From: CBDATW01 sp965214965
GTDB taxonomy: Bacteria; Bacillota_I; Bacilli_A; CBDATW01
Direction of reading: 5' to 3'
Assembly (NCBI GenBank): GCA_965214965.1
Contig: OZ244030.1
Location: forward strand, 434,001-498,000
DNA length: 64,000 bases
Positions 50,273 through 58,915 of the stretch are shown in pieces (position 1 is the first letter of the stretch; every line of letters begins with the position of its first letter). The position numbers were made by a program, and so were the translations under genes. Under the pieces are notes generated by a model, which was not told where the DNA came from, ran no database searches, and saw only the letters and a list, made by a program, of their open reading frames with translations.

Positions 50273-50665
50273 CTATCAAACGTAAGCCAGTACTTCTCCT
50301 CCTAAGTTATTTAGTTTAGCAAATTTTGAAGTTTTAATTCCTTTAGATGTGGAAACGATAGCAATTCCCATCCCATTTAGAACTTTTGGCATTTTTGATG
50401 CTTCTACATAAACTCTTAGACCTGGTTTTGAAATTCTTTTTAGATTATTGATTACTCTTGTTTTACCTTTGTATTTTAATTTAATAGCTAGTTTAGGTTT
50501 TTTATCATCACCAATGATTTTGTAATCTGTGATGTATCCTTCTTTTTTAAGGATTTTTGCAATTTCTAGTTTTAGTTTTGAACTATCAAGAGAAATTGAA
50601 GGTTTATAAACTTGGTTTGCGTTTCTAATGATTGTTAGCATGTTTGCTATTGGATCGCTTAACAT
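50273..50665 (-). CDS. rpsH: 30S ribosomal protein S8
   Basis: S8 binds helix 21 of 16S rRNA. The 130-residue protein has DPIANMLTIIRNANQV, ISKPGLRVYVE, and GIAIVSTSKGI. With UGA as Trp it ends GGEVLAYVW, matching the family end EVLCYVW; the standard code would drop that Trp. Confidence 0.97.
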
Positions 50666-50696
50666 AATATATATATCCTCTTTATCTTTCTCTTAA

Positions 50697-50882
50697 TTAT
50701 CAAGATGCTTTCTTAACACCTGGAATTTGACCGTTGTATGCAAGTTCTCTGAAGCAGATTCTGCATACTTTGTATTCGCGCATAAATGCATGTGGTCTAC
50801 CACACTGTTCACATCTGTTGTAAACACGTGAGCTAAACTTTTGGTGTTTTTTGCTTTTTTTAATAAGTGCTTTTTTTGCCAT
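50697..50882 (-). CDS. rpsN: 30S ribosomal protein S14, zinc type
   Basis: S14 (61 residues, short form) with CEQCGRPHAFMREYKVCRIC zinc site and RELAYNGQIPGVKKASW end. The last Trp is UGA, as expected from the family end GVKKASW. Confidence 0.97.
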
Positions 50883-50901
50883 GTTTATTTATCTCCTTAA
50901 T

Positions 50902-51441
50902 CTAGCTTTTGAATGGGCAACCCATCATTTCAAGAAGAGCTTTTCCTTCTTCATCAGTTTTGGCCGATGTAACAATGATGATGTCCATTCCGAGTAGTTT
51001 TTTTATTTTATCGTAATCAATTTCTGGGAAAATAATTTGTTCTTTAATTCCTAGCGCATAATTTCCGTGTCCATCGAATGACTTTGGAGAAATACCTCTA
51101 AAGTCTCTAATACGACCAAGTGAAACATTAAATAGTTTGTCTAGGAATTCATACATTTTTTCACCTCTAAGAGTAACTTTGCATCCCATTGTTTGTCCTT
51201 CTCTTAATTTAAATGAGGCAAGTGATTTTTTGGCAACAGTCTTAACTGGTGTTTGCCCTGTGATTGCTGCAATTTCGGCTGCTGCTGTTTCAAATAATTT
51301 TGAATCTGTTTCACCTGATGCAATTGATTGGTTAATTACAACCTTTTCAACTTTTGGAATCATCATTGGAGATGAGTAAGAGAATTTCTTCATTAGTTCA
51401 GTTGAAACTTCTTCGCGATATTTTTTAAGTAATCTGTTCAT
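50902..51441 (-). CDS. rplE: 50S ribosomal protein L5
   Basis: L5 holds 5S rRNA in the central protuberance. The 179-residue protein has RLLKKYREEVSTELMKKF, KKSLASFKLREGQTMGCKVTLRG, RDFRGISPKSFDGHGNYALG and EQIIFPEIDYDKI. No UGA. Confidence 0.98.
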   Translation of the reverse strand: MNRLLKKYREEVSTELMKKFSYSSPMMIPKVEKVVINQSIASGETDSKLFETAAAEIAAITGQTPVKTVAKKSLASFKLREGQTMGCKVTLRGEKMYEFLDKLFNVSLGRIRDFRGISPKSFDGHGNYALGIKEQIIFPEIDYDKIKKLLGMDIIIVTSAKTDEEGKALLEMMGCPFKS

Positions 51442-51454
51442 ATCCTATAACTCC

Positions 51455-51790
51455 TTATTTTTTAGCTGTTGCTTTTTTAGCAAGAGCTTTTTTGGTTGTT
51501 TTTGTTTTTTTTGCAGTTGATTTTTTAGATATTGCTTTTTTGTTTGTAGCTTTTTTAACTTTTACTTTTGTTTTTGAAGTAAGTGCTACATTTGAAGTGT
51601 GAATTGAAGCTTCAAATTGTACTTTTCCACCTTCTGGGTTTGCTTGAGATGGTTTTAAGCTTTTTGTAACCATGTTAACTCCATCCAAAATTACACGATC
51701 AGTTTTACGTAATGTTTTTTTAACTGTAGCTTGAGTCCCTTTGTGTTTTCCGGCAATAACTACAACTTTGTCTCCGACTTTAATTTTCAT
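51455..51790 (-). CDS. rplX: 50S ribosomal protein L24 with Lys-rich tail
   Basis: L24 starts 50S assembly. The core (residues 1-79) has KIKVGDKVVVIAGKHKG, VILDGVNMVTK and GGKVQFEASIHTSNV. A low-complexity tail of about 32 residues (Lys, Ala, Thr) follows, giving 111. I chose ATG 51788-51790 since the ATG two codons upstream lies only two bases from GGAGG. Confidence 0.95.
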   Translation of the reverse strand: MKIKVGDKVVVIAGKHKGTQATVKKTLRKTDRVILDGVNMVTKSLKPSQANPEGGKVQFEASIHTSNVALTSKTKVKVKKATNKKAISKKSTAKKTKTTKKALAKKATAKK

Positions 51791-51803
51791 AGTCATAACC
51801 TCC

Positions 51804-52172
51804 CTATAGTACTTCTGGAGCTAGTGATGAGATTTTTGTAAACCCTGCATCTCTAACTTCTCTGGCTACTGGACCAAAGATACGAGTCCCTTTAATTTGT
51901 TTTTCGTTGTTGATGATAACAACTGCATTGTCATCAAATTTAATGTAAGATCCATCTGCTCTCTTTACACCATAGGTTGTTCTAACAATAACTGCTTTAA
52001 CAACATCACCTTTTTTAACTGACCCATTTGGGCTGGCTTTTTTAACTGTAGCAACAATAATATCACCAATATTTGTAAACTTACGAACTGAACCACCAAG
52101 GTTTCTAATAACTAATACTTCTTTTGCACCCGTGTTATCTGCGACTTTTAATCTGCTCTCTGTTTGAATCAT
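51804..52172 (-). CDS. rplN: 50S ribosomal protein L14
   Basis: L14, 122 residues, sits at the subunit interface. It has MIQTESRLKVADNTGAKEVLVIR, FTNIGDIIVATVKKASPNG, VKAVIVRTTYGVKRADGSYIKFDDNAVVII and FGPVAREVR. Gene order with rpsQ and rplX is conserved. Confidence 0.98.
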   Translation of the reverse strand: MIQTESRLKVADNTGAKEVLVIRNLGGSVRKFTNIGDIIVATVKKASPNGSVKKGDVVKAVIVRTTYGVKRADGSYIKFDDNAVVIINNEKQIKGTRIFGPVAREVRDAGFTKISSLAPEVL

Positions 52173-52183
52173 AATCTAGAATC

Positions 52184-52450
52184 CTAACCTTTATGTAAGA
52201 TAACTGCTTTTTCTAGAATTTTATCTAGTGTTCATCTTTTTGTAGTTGAAAGGGGCCTTGTTTCAGTAATAAGAACTTTATCACCAATTTTAGCTTCGTT
52301 TTTTGCATCGTGGGCGTGGAATTTTTTAGTTTTTTTAACACGCTTTCCGTACATTGGGTGTTTTTCGTATTTTTCAATCTTAACTGTAATTGTTTTGTCT
52401 CTTGCGTCTGAAGACACAATACCAGTTAGAGTTTTAATAACTTTAGTCAT
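52184..52450 (-). CDS. rpsQ: 30S ribosomal protein S17
   Basis: S17, 88 residues, with LTGIVSSDARDKTITVKIEKY, HPMYGKRVKKTKKFHAHD, and KVLITETRPLSTTKRW. The Trp after TTKR is UGA; standard-code reading loses the last 17 residues (TLDKILEKAVILHKG). ATG shares its first base with the rpmC stop (TAATG). Confidence 0.97.
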
Positions 52451-52620
52451 TATTTAATTTCTCCTTCTTTATTCAGTTGTGTAAGTAATCTTGCAATTTG
52501 CTTTTTAATCGCTTTGATTTTGTGAGGGTGCTGTAGTTTTCCTACAGCAGCTTGAAAACGAAGTTTTAATAATTCGTCTTTAAGCGCTGCTACTTGGTTT
52601 TTAATTTCTTTTCTTTCCAT
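52450..52620 (-). CDS. rpmC: 50S ribosomal protein L29
   Basis: L29, 56 residues, a helical hairpin at the tunnel exit. It reads MERKEIKNQVAALKDELL, then KLRFQAAVGKLQHPHKIK and IARLLTQL, typical of the family. The start is preceded by GGAGG at the rplP stop; the stop overlaps rpsQ by one base. Confidence 0.95.
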   Translation of the reverse strand: MERKEIKNQVAALKDELLKLRFQAAVGKLQHPHKIKAIKKQIARLLTQLNKEGEIK

Positions 52621-52628
52621 GTTCCCTC

Positions 52629-53060
52629 CTATTTTTGTATTTGTGAATTTAAGTCATCTTTTTGAATGACTTTACATTTCATTGGTAATTTGTGCATAGC
52701 TAGTCTTAGAGCTTCTTTAGCCATTTCGTCTGAAACTCCAGCGATTTCGAACATTACTGTTCCTTTTTTAACCACTGCTACTCATTGTTCTGGCGATCCT
52801 TTACCTGATCCCATACGTACACCGATTGGTTTAGATGTTTTTGCAAAGTGTGGAAATATTCTAATTCAAACTTTCCCAAAACGTTTCATGTATCTTGTCA
52901 TAGCAATACGAGCTGATTCAATTTGGCGGTTTGTAACTCAGTTTCCTTCTTGTGCTACAATTCCTCATTCCCCAAATACAATTGTTGTTCCTTTTTTAGC
53001 TGTTCCTTCATATCTAACTCTGTGAGGTCTTCTGAATTTAGTTTTCTTTGGTGATAACAT
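52629..53060 (-). CDS. rplP: 50S ribosomal protein L16
   Basis: L16, 143 residues, near the A site. It has LSPKKTKFRRPHRVR, GIVAQEGNWVTNRQIESARIAMTRYMKR, IRIFPHFAKTSKPIGVRMGSGKG and AKEALRLAMHKLPMK. At least five Trp are UGA, so no intact ORF is seen under the standard code. Its ATG overlaps the rpsC stop (TAATG). Confidence 0.97.
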
Positions 53061-53710
53061 TATTTCATTCCCTCCAGAATTTCTCCATGGCAAACTCAAA
53101 CTTTAACACCAAGGATACCGTATGTTGTATGAGCTTCAGCTAAATGATACTCAACATCTGATCTTAGTGTGTGTAGCGGAACAACCCCTTTAGAATAACC
53201 TTCGGCACGAGCCATGTCTGCTCCTGCAAGTCTTCCTGAAACTTGAGTTTTTATACCTTTAACTCCAGCTCTCATAGCTCTTTGAATTGCTCTTTTTTGA
53301 ACAGTTCTAAATGAAGCTCTGTTTTCTAGTTGTTCAGCTATTGATTCAGCTAGAAGTTTTGCTGATGTGTCTGGATTTTCTAAAGCTGTGACTTTAATTT
53401 CAACTTTTCTTGCTTTTTTAATTGCTTTTGAAAGTGAGGTTACTAATTTTTTGATTCCTTCTCCGTTTTCTCCCATTATAAAACCTGGTTTTGCTGAGAA
53501 GATTTCAACTAAAACAACTTTCTCGTCTTTTCTTTCAATAGAAACGTGAGATACTTCACCTTTCCTACCTAATTCTTTATCTATTGCTTTTCTTAATTTA
53601 ATATCTTCATGTAGGAAAACAGCTTGGTTTTCTTTTGAAGTAATTCAGTTAGTTTTTCATTTTCTAATTATCCCAACACGTAATCCGTTAGGCGATACTT
53701 TTTGTCCCAT
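53060..53710 (-). CDS. rpsC: 30S ribosomal protein S3
   Basis: S3, 216 residues, at the mRNA entry. It has GQKVSPNGLRVGIIRKWKTNW, the KH domain with FIMGENGEGIKKLVTSL, SGRLAGADMARAEGYSKGVVPLHTLRS and HTTYGILGVKVW. Trp codons in the N- and C-terminal parts are UGA. Confidence 0.97.
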
Positions 53711-53722
53711 ATCTGTTCTCCT

Positions 53723-54052
53723 TTATTTTTCATCCACCACAGCTGTAATATGTGATGATTTTTTTAGAATTTGGAAGGCTCTACCTTGCGATCTTGGTTG
53801 GAATCTTTTCATTGTAGGCGCTTCGTTAGCATAGATTTCTTTTACGTAAAGTTTGTTGATGTCTTTTCCATCATTGTTAACTGCATTGGCAGCGGCTGAT
53901 TTAATTAATTTTTGTACAACTAGTGCTGACGATTTGTTTGTGAATTCAAGAATTTGCATTGCTTCTAAGATTGATTTGCCACGTATAAGGTCACAAACTA
54001 GTCTGACTTTTCTAGGTGCGATTCTAACCATTTTTGATGTTGCTTTTGCCAT
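53723..54052 (-). CDS. rplV: 50S ribosomal protein L22
   Basis: L22 lines the peptide exit tunnel. The 109-residue protein has MVRIAPRKVRLVCDLIRGKSILEAM, ANAVNNDGKDINKLYV and MKRFQPRSQGRAFQI. It lies 12 bases before rpsC. Confidence 0.98.
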   Translation of the reverse strand: MAKATSKMVRIAPRKVRLVCDLIRGKSILEAMQILEFTNKSSALVVQKLIKSAAANAVNNDGKDINKLYVKEIYANEAPTMKRFQPRSQGRAFQILKKSSHITAVVDEK

Positions 54053-54054
54053 AA

Positions 54055-54312
54055 TTATTTAATGTGTCCTTTGAATGTTCTAGTTGGAGCAAATTCCCCA
54101 AGTTTATGCCCTACCATATCTTCTGAGATATAAACTGGAATAAATGATTTTCCGTTATATACGCTAAATGTAAATCCTACAAATTGAGGGAAGATAGTTG
54201 ATCTTCTTGATCATGTTTTAATTGGTTTTTTGTTTCCAGATTTTTTTGCTTCTTCTACTTTTTTAAGTAGATATGCATCGCAAAATGGACCTTTTTTAAG
54301 TGATCTTGCCAT
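54055..54312 (-). CDS. rpsS: 30S ribosomal protein S19
   Basis: S19, 85 residues: ARSLKKGPFCDAYLLKKV, KTWSRRSTIFPQFVG, SVYNGKSFIPVYISEDMVGHKLGEFAPTRTFKGH. The Trp in KTWSRRS is UGA. It follows rplB and overlaps nothing. Confidence 0.97.
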
Positions 54313-54327
54313 TATTCCTATCTCTCC

Positions 54328-55170
54328 TTATTTCTTTCTTCTTCTAATGATTAGTTTTTTTGAAGCTTTGTTTTTCTTTCTCGTTTTAACGCCAAGAGCT
54401 TTTTTGCCTCAAGGCGTCATAGGTGCAGCTCTACCTATTGGGGCCTTACCTTCACCACCACCATGTGGGTGGTCATTAGGGTTCATGACTGAACCTCTAA
54501 CTGTAGGTCTAATACCTTTGTGTCTGTTTCTACCAGCTTTACCAATGTTAACTAGGGCTTGGTCTTCGTTGCCAACTGTACCAATTGTAGCTCTGCATGT
54601 AGCAAGGATTTTTCTAACCTCACCTGATTGCTGTCTTATAATTACATACTTTTCTGTATCATCAAATCCAAGTACTTGTGCAGATGCTCCAGCTGATCTT
54701 GCCAACTGACCACCTTTACCTGGTTTTAATTCGATGTTGTGTATAACAGTCCCTTCAGGAATATTTTGTAAAATTGTTGAGTTCCCAATTTGGATGTCAA
54801 TGTTTTCTGTACCTGATACTATTGTTGCTCCAACTTTAAGTTCTTTTGGTGCTATGATATATCTTTTTTCTCCGTCTGCGTAGTGTAGAAGCGCAATGTT
54901 AGCTGTACGATTTGGATCGTACTGAATTGAATCTACTTTTGCTGGAATATTATCTTTATTACGTTTGAAGTCAATAACACGGTATTTCCTTTTTGCTCCT
55001 CCACCTTTATGTCTAACTGTGATTGAACCAGAGTTATTTCTTCCAGCATTTTTTTTCAGTTTTCTTAAAAGTGATTTTTCAGGAGTAGTTTTTGTGATTT
55101 CTGCTTTGTAATCTAGAACCGACATGTTACGTCTTGCATTGGTAGTCGGTTTGTATTTAATGATTGGCAT
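54328..55170 (-). CDS. rplB: 50S ribosomal protein L2
   Basis: L2, 280 residues, needed for peptidyl transferase assembly. It has GRNNSGSITVRHKGGGAKRKYR, DPNRTANIALLHYADGEKRYI, GKGGQLARSAG, RATIGTVGN and the conserved histidine in NPNDHPHGGGEGKAP. The Trp in PMTPWGKKALG is UGA. Confidence 0.98.
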
Positions 55171-55198
55171 ACTTTCTCTCCTTTATTTTTATCGGTAT

Positions 55199-55222
55199 AG
55201 AATAGATAGCTTTTTCTATTCT
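55199..55222 (-). promoter_or_regulatory. Intercistronic hairpin between rplW and rplB
   Basis: AGAATAG and CTATTCT, ten bases apart, form a hairpin in the 70-base gap, the longest within the S10 run. No T run follows directly, so it is more likely an mRNA processing or stability element than a terminator. Confidence 0.4.
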
Positions 55223-55240
55223 GCCCATAGATTTTTTTAA

Positions 55241-55540
55241 TTATTTAGCAGGTGTTTCTGTTTGTTCACCAATAACCTCGCCTGGCATTAGTTTTACATA
55301 GGCTTTTCTGATTCCAGAAACAACCCCTGTGTATCTTCCTACTCTTTTTGATTTTGGTTTGGTATTGACGATGTTTACGTCTTTTACTTTAACTTCAAAT
55401 AGTTTTTCTATGGCTTCTTTAACCATAGTTTTTGAAGATTTTTTAGCAACTTCAAAAGTGTAAATGTTTTGCTCTGCTTGAAGTTGGTATGTTTTTTCAG
55501 AAAGAACTGGTCTAATAATGATTTCTGAATATTGCGCCAT
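55241..55540 (-). CDS. rplW: 50S ribosomal protein L23
   Basis: L23, 99 residues, docks trigger factor and SRP at the tunnel exit. It has IIIRPVLSEKTYQL, YTFEVAKKSSKTMVKEAIEKLFEVKVKDVN and GRYTGVVSGIRKAYVKL. The ATG overlaps the rplD stop (TAATG). Confidence 0.97.
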   Translation of the reverse strand: MAQYSEIIIRPVLSEKTYQLQAEQNIYTFEVAKKSSKTMVKEAIEKLFEVKVKDVNIVNTKPKSKRVGRYTGVVSGIRKAYVKLMPGEVIGEQTETPAK

Positions 55541-56136
55541 TATTTTAGTCCTCCTGTAATTTGTTCAACCGCATCTTTAGTTACGATCATGTATGTGAAG
55601 TGAGCAAGGTCAAGTACGTTAATCCCTTTTGCATCACAGTGATCTGCATATCTTAAGTTTGATAGCGATCTAAATGTATTCTCATCAAATTCTTTCCCTA
55701 CTAATAGAACTTTTTGTTTTTCTACTCCTAGAGTTTTTAGGAATACAAGCATTTCTTTAGTTGATGGTTTTTTGAAATCAAATTTATCAACAACGATAAT
55801 TTCATTTGTTTTTGCTTTAATTGAAAGCATGGATTTTAGAGCTAGTTTTCTAACTTTTTTGTTAACACTCTTTGTATAGTTAACGTTAGTTTGTGGACCA
55901 AACACTACTCCTCCACCTCTTCATTGAGGTGCTCTAATAGTACCTTGACGAGCTCTACCTGTTCCTTTTTGCTTTCAAGGTTTCTTTCCACCGCCAGCAA
56001 CAGCTGATCTGTTTTTAACTGCTGATGTACCTTGTCTTAGAGAAGCTTGCTGAGCAACGATTGAATCAAATACTACTTTTTCGTTTGGCTTGATGCCAAA
56101 TACGGATTTATCAAGTGTCATTTCTACTTTTTTCAT
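55540..56136 (-). CDS. rplD: 50S ribosomal protein L4
   Basis: L4, 198 residues; it lines the exit tunnel and in some bacteria represses the S10 operon. It has [36 protein letters not shown] (tunnel loop), then VNKKVRKLALKSML. Two Trp in the loop are UGA. ATG 56134-56136, three bases after rplC. Confidence 0.97.
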
Positions 56137-56139
56137 ATT

Positions 56140-56886
56140 CTATTCTCCTTTCACTTCTTCTGTGGGAGCTTCTTTTTTTGTTTCTTTTGCAAGAGCTGCT
56201 TTTGTTTTTGCTTGTGCTTTTTCTTCTAATTTATAATTGACTAGTTCCACTGCAATTTTAGCAGGTATCCCTTTAATTGATTCTTTAACAATAACAAATG
56301 ATTTATTTGGTCCAGGAACTGAACCTTTAATCAAGATGTAACCTTCTTCATCATTTATATCAATAACTACAAGATTTTGTGTAGTTCTTTTTACAGAGCC
56401 CATTTGTCCAGGCATGTTTTTACCTTTTTGAATTTTGTTACCTTCAACGTCTGACATAGATCCGATTTGCCTATGGAATTGTGAACCGTGTGACATCGGA
56501 CCTCTCTGAGCGTTGTGTCTTTTGATGACGCCTGCAAAACCTTTACCTTTTGATGTACCAGTTACATCTACTAGTTGACCAGATTTAAATAACTCTGATG
56601 CTTTAACTTCGGCTCCAAGTTCAAAACCAGTCATGTTTCTGATTTCTTTTGTGAAGCGCTTAGGTGCAGATTTAGCTTTTGCGAAGTGTCCGCGTTTTGC
56701 TTTTACGATCTTGTTTTCTTTCTGTTCACCATATGATAATTGAATTGAATCATATCCATCAGTTTCAGATGTTTTAACTTGAGTAACTACGTTGCCTTTA
56801 GTTGTAATAACTGTAACCGGAATAAGGTGTCCATCTTTATTGAAAACCTGAGTCATTCCAGCTTTTCTTCCTAAGATTCCTTTCAT
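56140..56886 (-). CDS. rplC: 50S ribosomal protein L3 with C-terminal tail
   Basis: L3, 248 residues. The core has KGILGRKAGMTQVFNKDGHLIPVTVI, GTSKGKGFAGVIKRHNAQRGPMSHGSQFHRQIGS and MPGQMGSVKRTTQNL. It ends with an acidic/basic low-complexity tail of about 30 residues (KAQAKTKAALAKETKK...). No UGA. Confidence 0.97.
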   Translation of the reverse strand: MKGILGRKAGMTQVFNKDGHLIPVTVITTKGNVVTQVKTSETDGYDSIQLSYGEQKENKIVKAKRGHFAKAKSAPKRFTKEIRNMTGFELGAEVKASELFKSGQLVDVTGTSKGKGFAGVIKRHNAQRGPMSHGSQFHRQIGSMSDVEGNKIQKGKNMPGQMGSVKRTTQNLVVIDINDEEGYILIKGSVPGPNKSFVIVKESIKGIPAKIAVELVNYKLEEKAQAKTKAALAKETKKEAPTEEVKGE

Positions 56887-56908
56887 CTTATTTCTCCTTG
56901 TTTATTTT

Positions 56909-57214
56909 TTAAAGTTTGATTGAAATTTCAATACCTGCTGATGCTCTCATTCTTTGTAGCGAATCAATCACTTTGTCAGAAGCTTTTTCTAACTTAATAA
57001 GTCTTCTGTGTGTTCTTTTTTCAAATGATTCTTGTGAGTAACCGTACTTGTGAGTAGCTCTTTTGATCGTGTAAACTTTTTTGTCAGTTGGAAGTGGAAC
57101 TGGTCCTGAGACTTTGGCTCCTTCTCTTTTTGCTGTTTCAACAATCTTTTTTGCCGTTGCATCAAGCAATGCTACATCATGTGATCTTAATTTAATTTTA
57201 ACTTTATCAGCCAT
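56909..57214 (-). CDS. rpsJ: 30S ribosomal protein S10
   Basis: S10, 101 residues, first gene of the S10 operon. It has KIKLRSHDVALLDATAKKIVETAKREGAKVSGPVPLPT, ATHKYGYSQESFEKRTHRRLI, and TIDSLQRM-like SIEISIKL end. AAAGGAAC precedes the ATG. Confidence 0.98.
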   Translation of the reverse strand: MADKVKIKLRSHDVALLDATAKKIVETAKREGAKVSGPVPLPTDKKVYTIKRATHKYGYSQESFEKRTHRRLIKLEKASDKVIDSLQRMRASAGIEISIKL

Positions 57215-57337
57215 ATTAGTTGTTCCTTTCGTCTAATCTTTTATAGATTGACTACCTCATACAAATTTCCCCACACCTACAACTATTACTGGTGTATCGG
57301 CAACCTCATATATCATAGGTCAGTCTATAAAATTATA
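57215..57337 (-). promoter_or_regulatory. S10 operon promoter and structured leader
   Basis: An extended -10 TGTATAAT (box 57332-57337) gives a leader of about 110 bases before rpsJ. The leader has a local hairpin around TACACC...GGTGTG and a long-range pairing of GACTGACCT (start of leader) with AGGTAGTC (near 57245). An L4-type autoregulatory leader is known for S10 operons in other bacteria; this could be an analogue. The plus-strand gene at 57498 has its promoter in the adjoining 160 bases. Confidence 0.5.
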
Positions 57338-57497
57338 CATATATATAATAAGAAATGCAATATAAATAATAAAAAAATAATTAATTGCACTAAAATAGTG
57401 TAATATTGATATGATTATTATTTAATTTAAACATAATAAACTTACTATTAAGAATACTTTGAAAATGATCGACTAAGAAACAAAAAAGGAATTTAAA

Positions 57498-57857
57498 ATG
57501 AATAAAAGATCATTTGATACAAAATGAAACCAAGGTGGAAGAAGTTTTGATGGAAATAAAGAGAGAAGCGAAAGAAGAGAATTTACTCCTGCAGATAAAC
57601 TAAAACAACAACTTAGAGAAGCTGATATGAGAGTTTTTATTGGTAATCCAAAAAGATTTGAGCCAAAATTAGATAAATTACCAATTATTGTAATTGATTC
57701 ATGAAAAGATGGAAAAGAGTGAATTGTAATCTCTGACCAAATAAAAACTCCAGAAGAGTGCCCGACATTTAAAGTGATGAAAAAACAAGATTTTCAGATT
57801 TCTACTTCACAAGAAACTAAAGGCAACTTTATATTTACTACTTTCACAATTAAATAA
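57498..57857 (+). CDS. Unknown 119-residue protein divergent from the S10 operon
   Basis: This gene needs UGA=Trp (codons near residues 10, 72 and 77). GGAATTT and an AAAAAAGGA box precede the ATG. The N-terminal 40 residues are polar and charged (TKWNQGGRSFDGNKERSERR), and the C-terminal half is likely beta-rich (KLPIIVIDSWKDGKEW, then IVISDQIKTPEECP). There is no membrane segment. I see no family. It is one of only three plus-strand genes and ends at a bidirectional terminator. Confidence 0.65.
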
Positions 57858-57871
57858 TATAACTGAATTAA

Positions 57872-57895
57872 AAAAGCCCATTAGGGCTTTTTATT
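57872..57895. terminator. Bidirectional terminator
   Basis: AAAAGCCC-ATTA-GGGCTTTT with flanking A and T runs, between the plus-strand unknown gene and the minus-strand tRNA-Ser. Confidence 0.85.
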
Positions 57896-57903
57896 TTTCA
57901 AAA

Positions 57904-57992
57904 TGGCGGAAAGAACGGGATTCGAACCCGCGCGCCTTTTAGACCTACTTCCTTTCCAAGGAAGCCTCTTTTAACCACTTGAGTATCTTTCC
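57904..57992 (-). tRNA. tRNA-Ser (GGA)
   Basis: 89 bases with encoded CCA and a long variable arm. The anticodon loop is TTGGAAA between CTTCC and GGAAG. The acceptor GGAAAGA pairs with TCTTTCC. It is alone, 22 bases after the tsf terminator. Confidence 0.96.
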
Positions 57993-58014
57993 ATATCTAA
58001 TATTGTAATAAAAA

Positions 58015-58034
58015 AACACTTAAAATAAAGTGTT
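58015..58034 (-). terminator. Terminator after tsf
   Basis: AACACTT-TATTTT-AAGTGTT followed by T on the minus strand, directly after the tsf stop codon. Confidence 0.8.
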
Positions 58035-58036
58035 TT

Positions 58037-58915
58037 TTATTTTATTGCTTCTGCAACTTGTGCTGCTACTTCTTCAGCAAAGTTATCTTCTTTTTTTTCG
58101 ATGCCTTCACCAACTGCAAATCTAACAACACATGCAATTGAAGCATTTATAGTTGAAAGGTATTTTTCAACTGATTCACCCTCACCTTTTACGTATTCTT
58201 GTTTTGTTAGAACATATTGTGATAATTCTTTGTTTAATTTACCTTGAGCGATTTTTACAGCAATTTTTTCTGGTTTTCCTGAATCAATCGCTTCTTGTGT
58301 AAATTTAGCTAATTTTTTATCAAGTTCTGATTGTGAAATTTCATTTATTGAGTGATATTGTGGGTTGATTGCTGAGACATGCATAGCAATTCCTCTGGCT
58401 GCTTCTACATTTCCGCCTTCTAAAGTAACAATTGAACCTATTTTTCCACCTGCATGAAGATACGGACCGAATACTTGTGAATCAGTTTTTTCTATAATTG
58501 AAAATCTTCTAAATGAAATTTTTTCACCAATTGTTGCTGTTGCCTCTGTTAAAGTTTCTTCGATTGTTTTACCATTTAAATCAACTTTATAAGCCTCATT
58601 ATTATCAGTTGGTTTTGATTTTAAAATTGCCATGGCTACATCATCAACTAACTTGATAAATTTATTATTTTTAGCAACAAAATCTGTTTCTGAGTTGATT
58701 TCAACAATAACTGCTGTATTACCTTCTTCTTTAACTGCAGCTAAACCTTCAGCTGCAATTCTATCTGCTTTTTTAGCAGCTTTTGAAATGCCTTTTTCTT
58801 GCAGTCATTTAATAGCTGCATCTATGTTAAAGTCAGTTTCTTCTAGAGCTTTTTTGCAATCTAGAAAACCGGCTCCTGTTCTATCTCTTAGTTCTTTAAT
58901 ATCTTGTGTTGACAT
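58037..58915 (-). CDS. tsf: Elongation factor Ts
   Basis: Exchanges GDP on EF-Tu. The 292-residue protein has the N-terminal DIKELRDRTGAGFLDCKKALEE (UBA-like), EKGISKAAKKADRIAAEGL, and the core NSETDFVAKN. The Trp before LQEKG is UGA, so the first 95 residues are cut off under the standard code. Its ATG overlaps the rpsB stop (TAATG). Confidence 0.97.
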
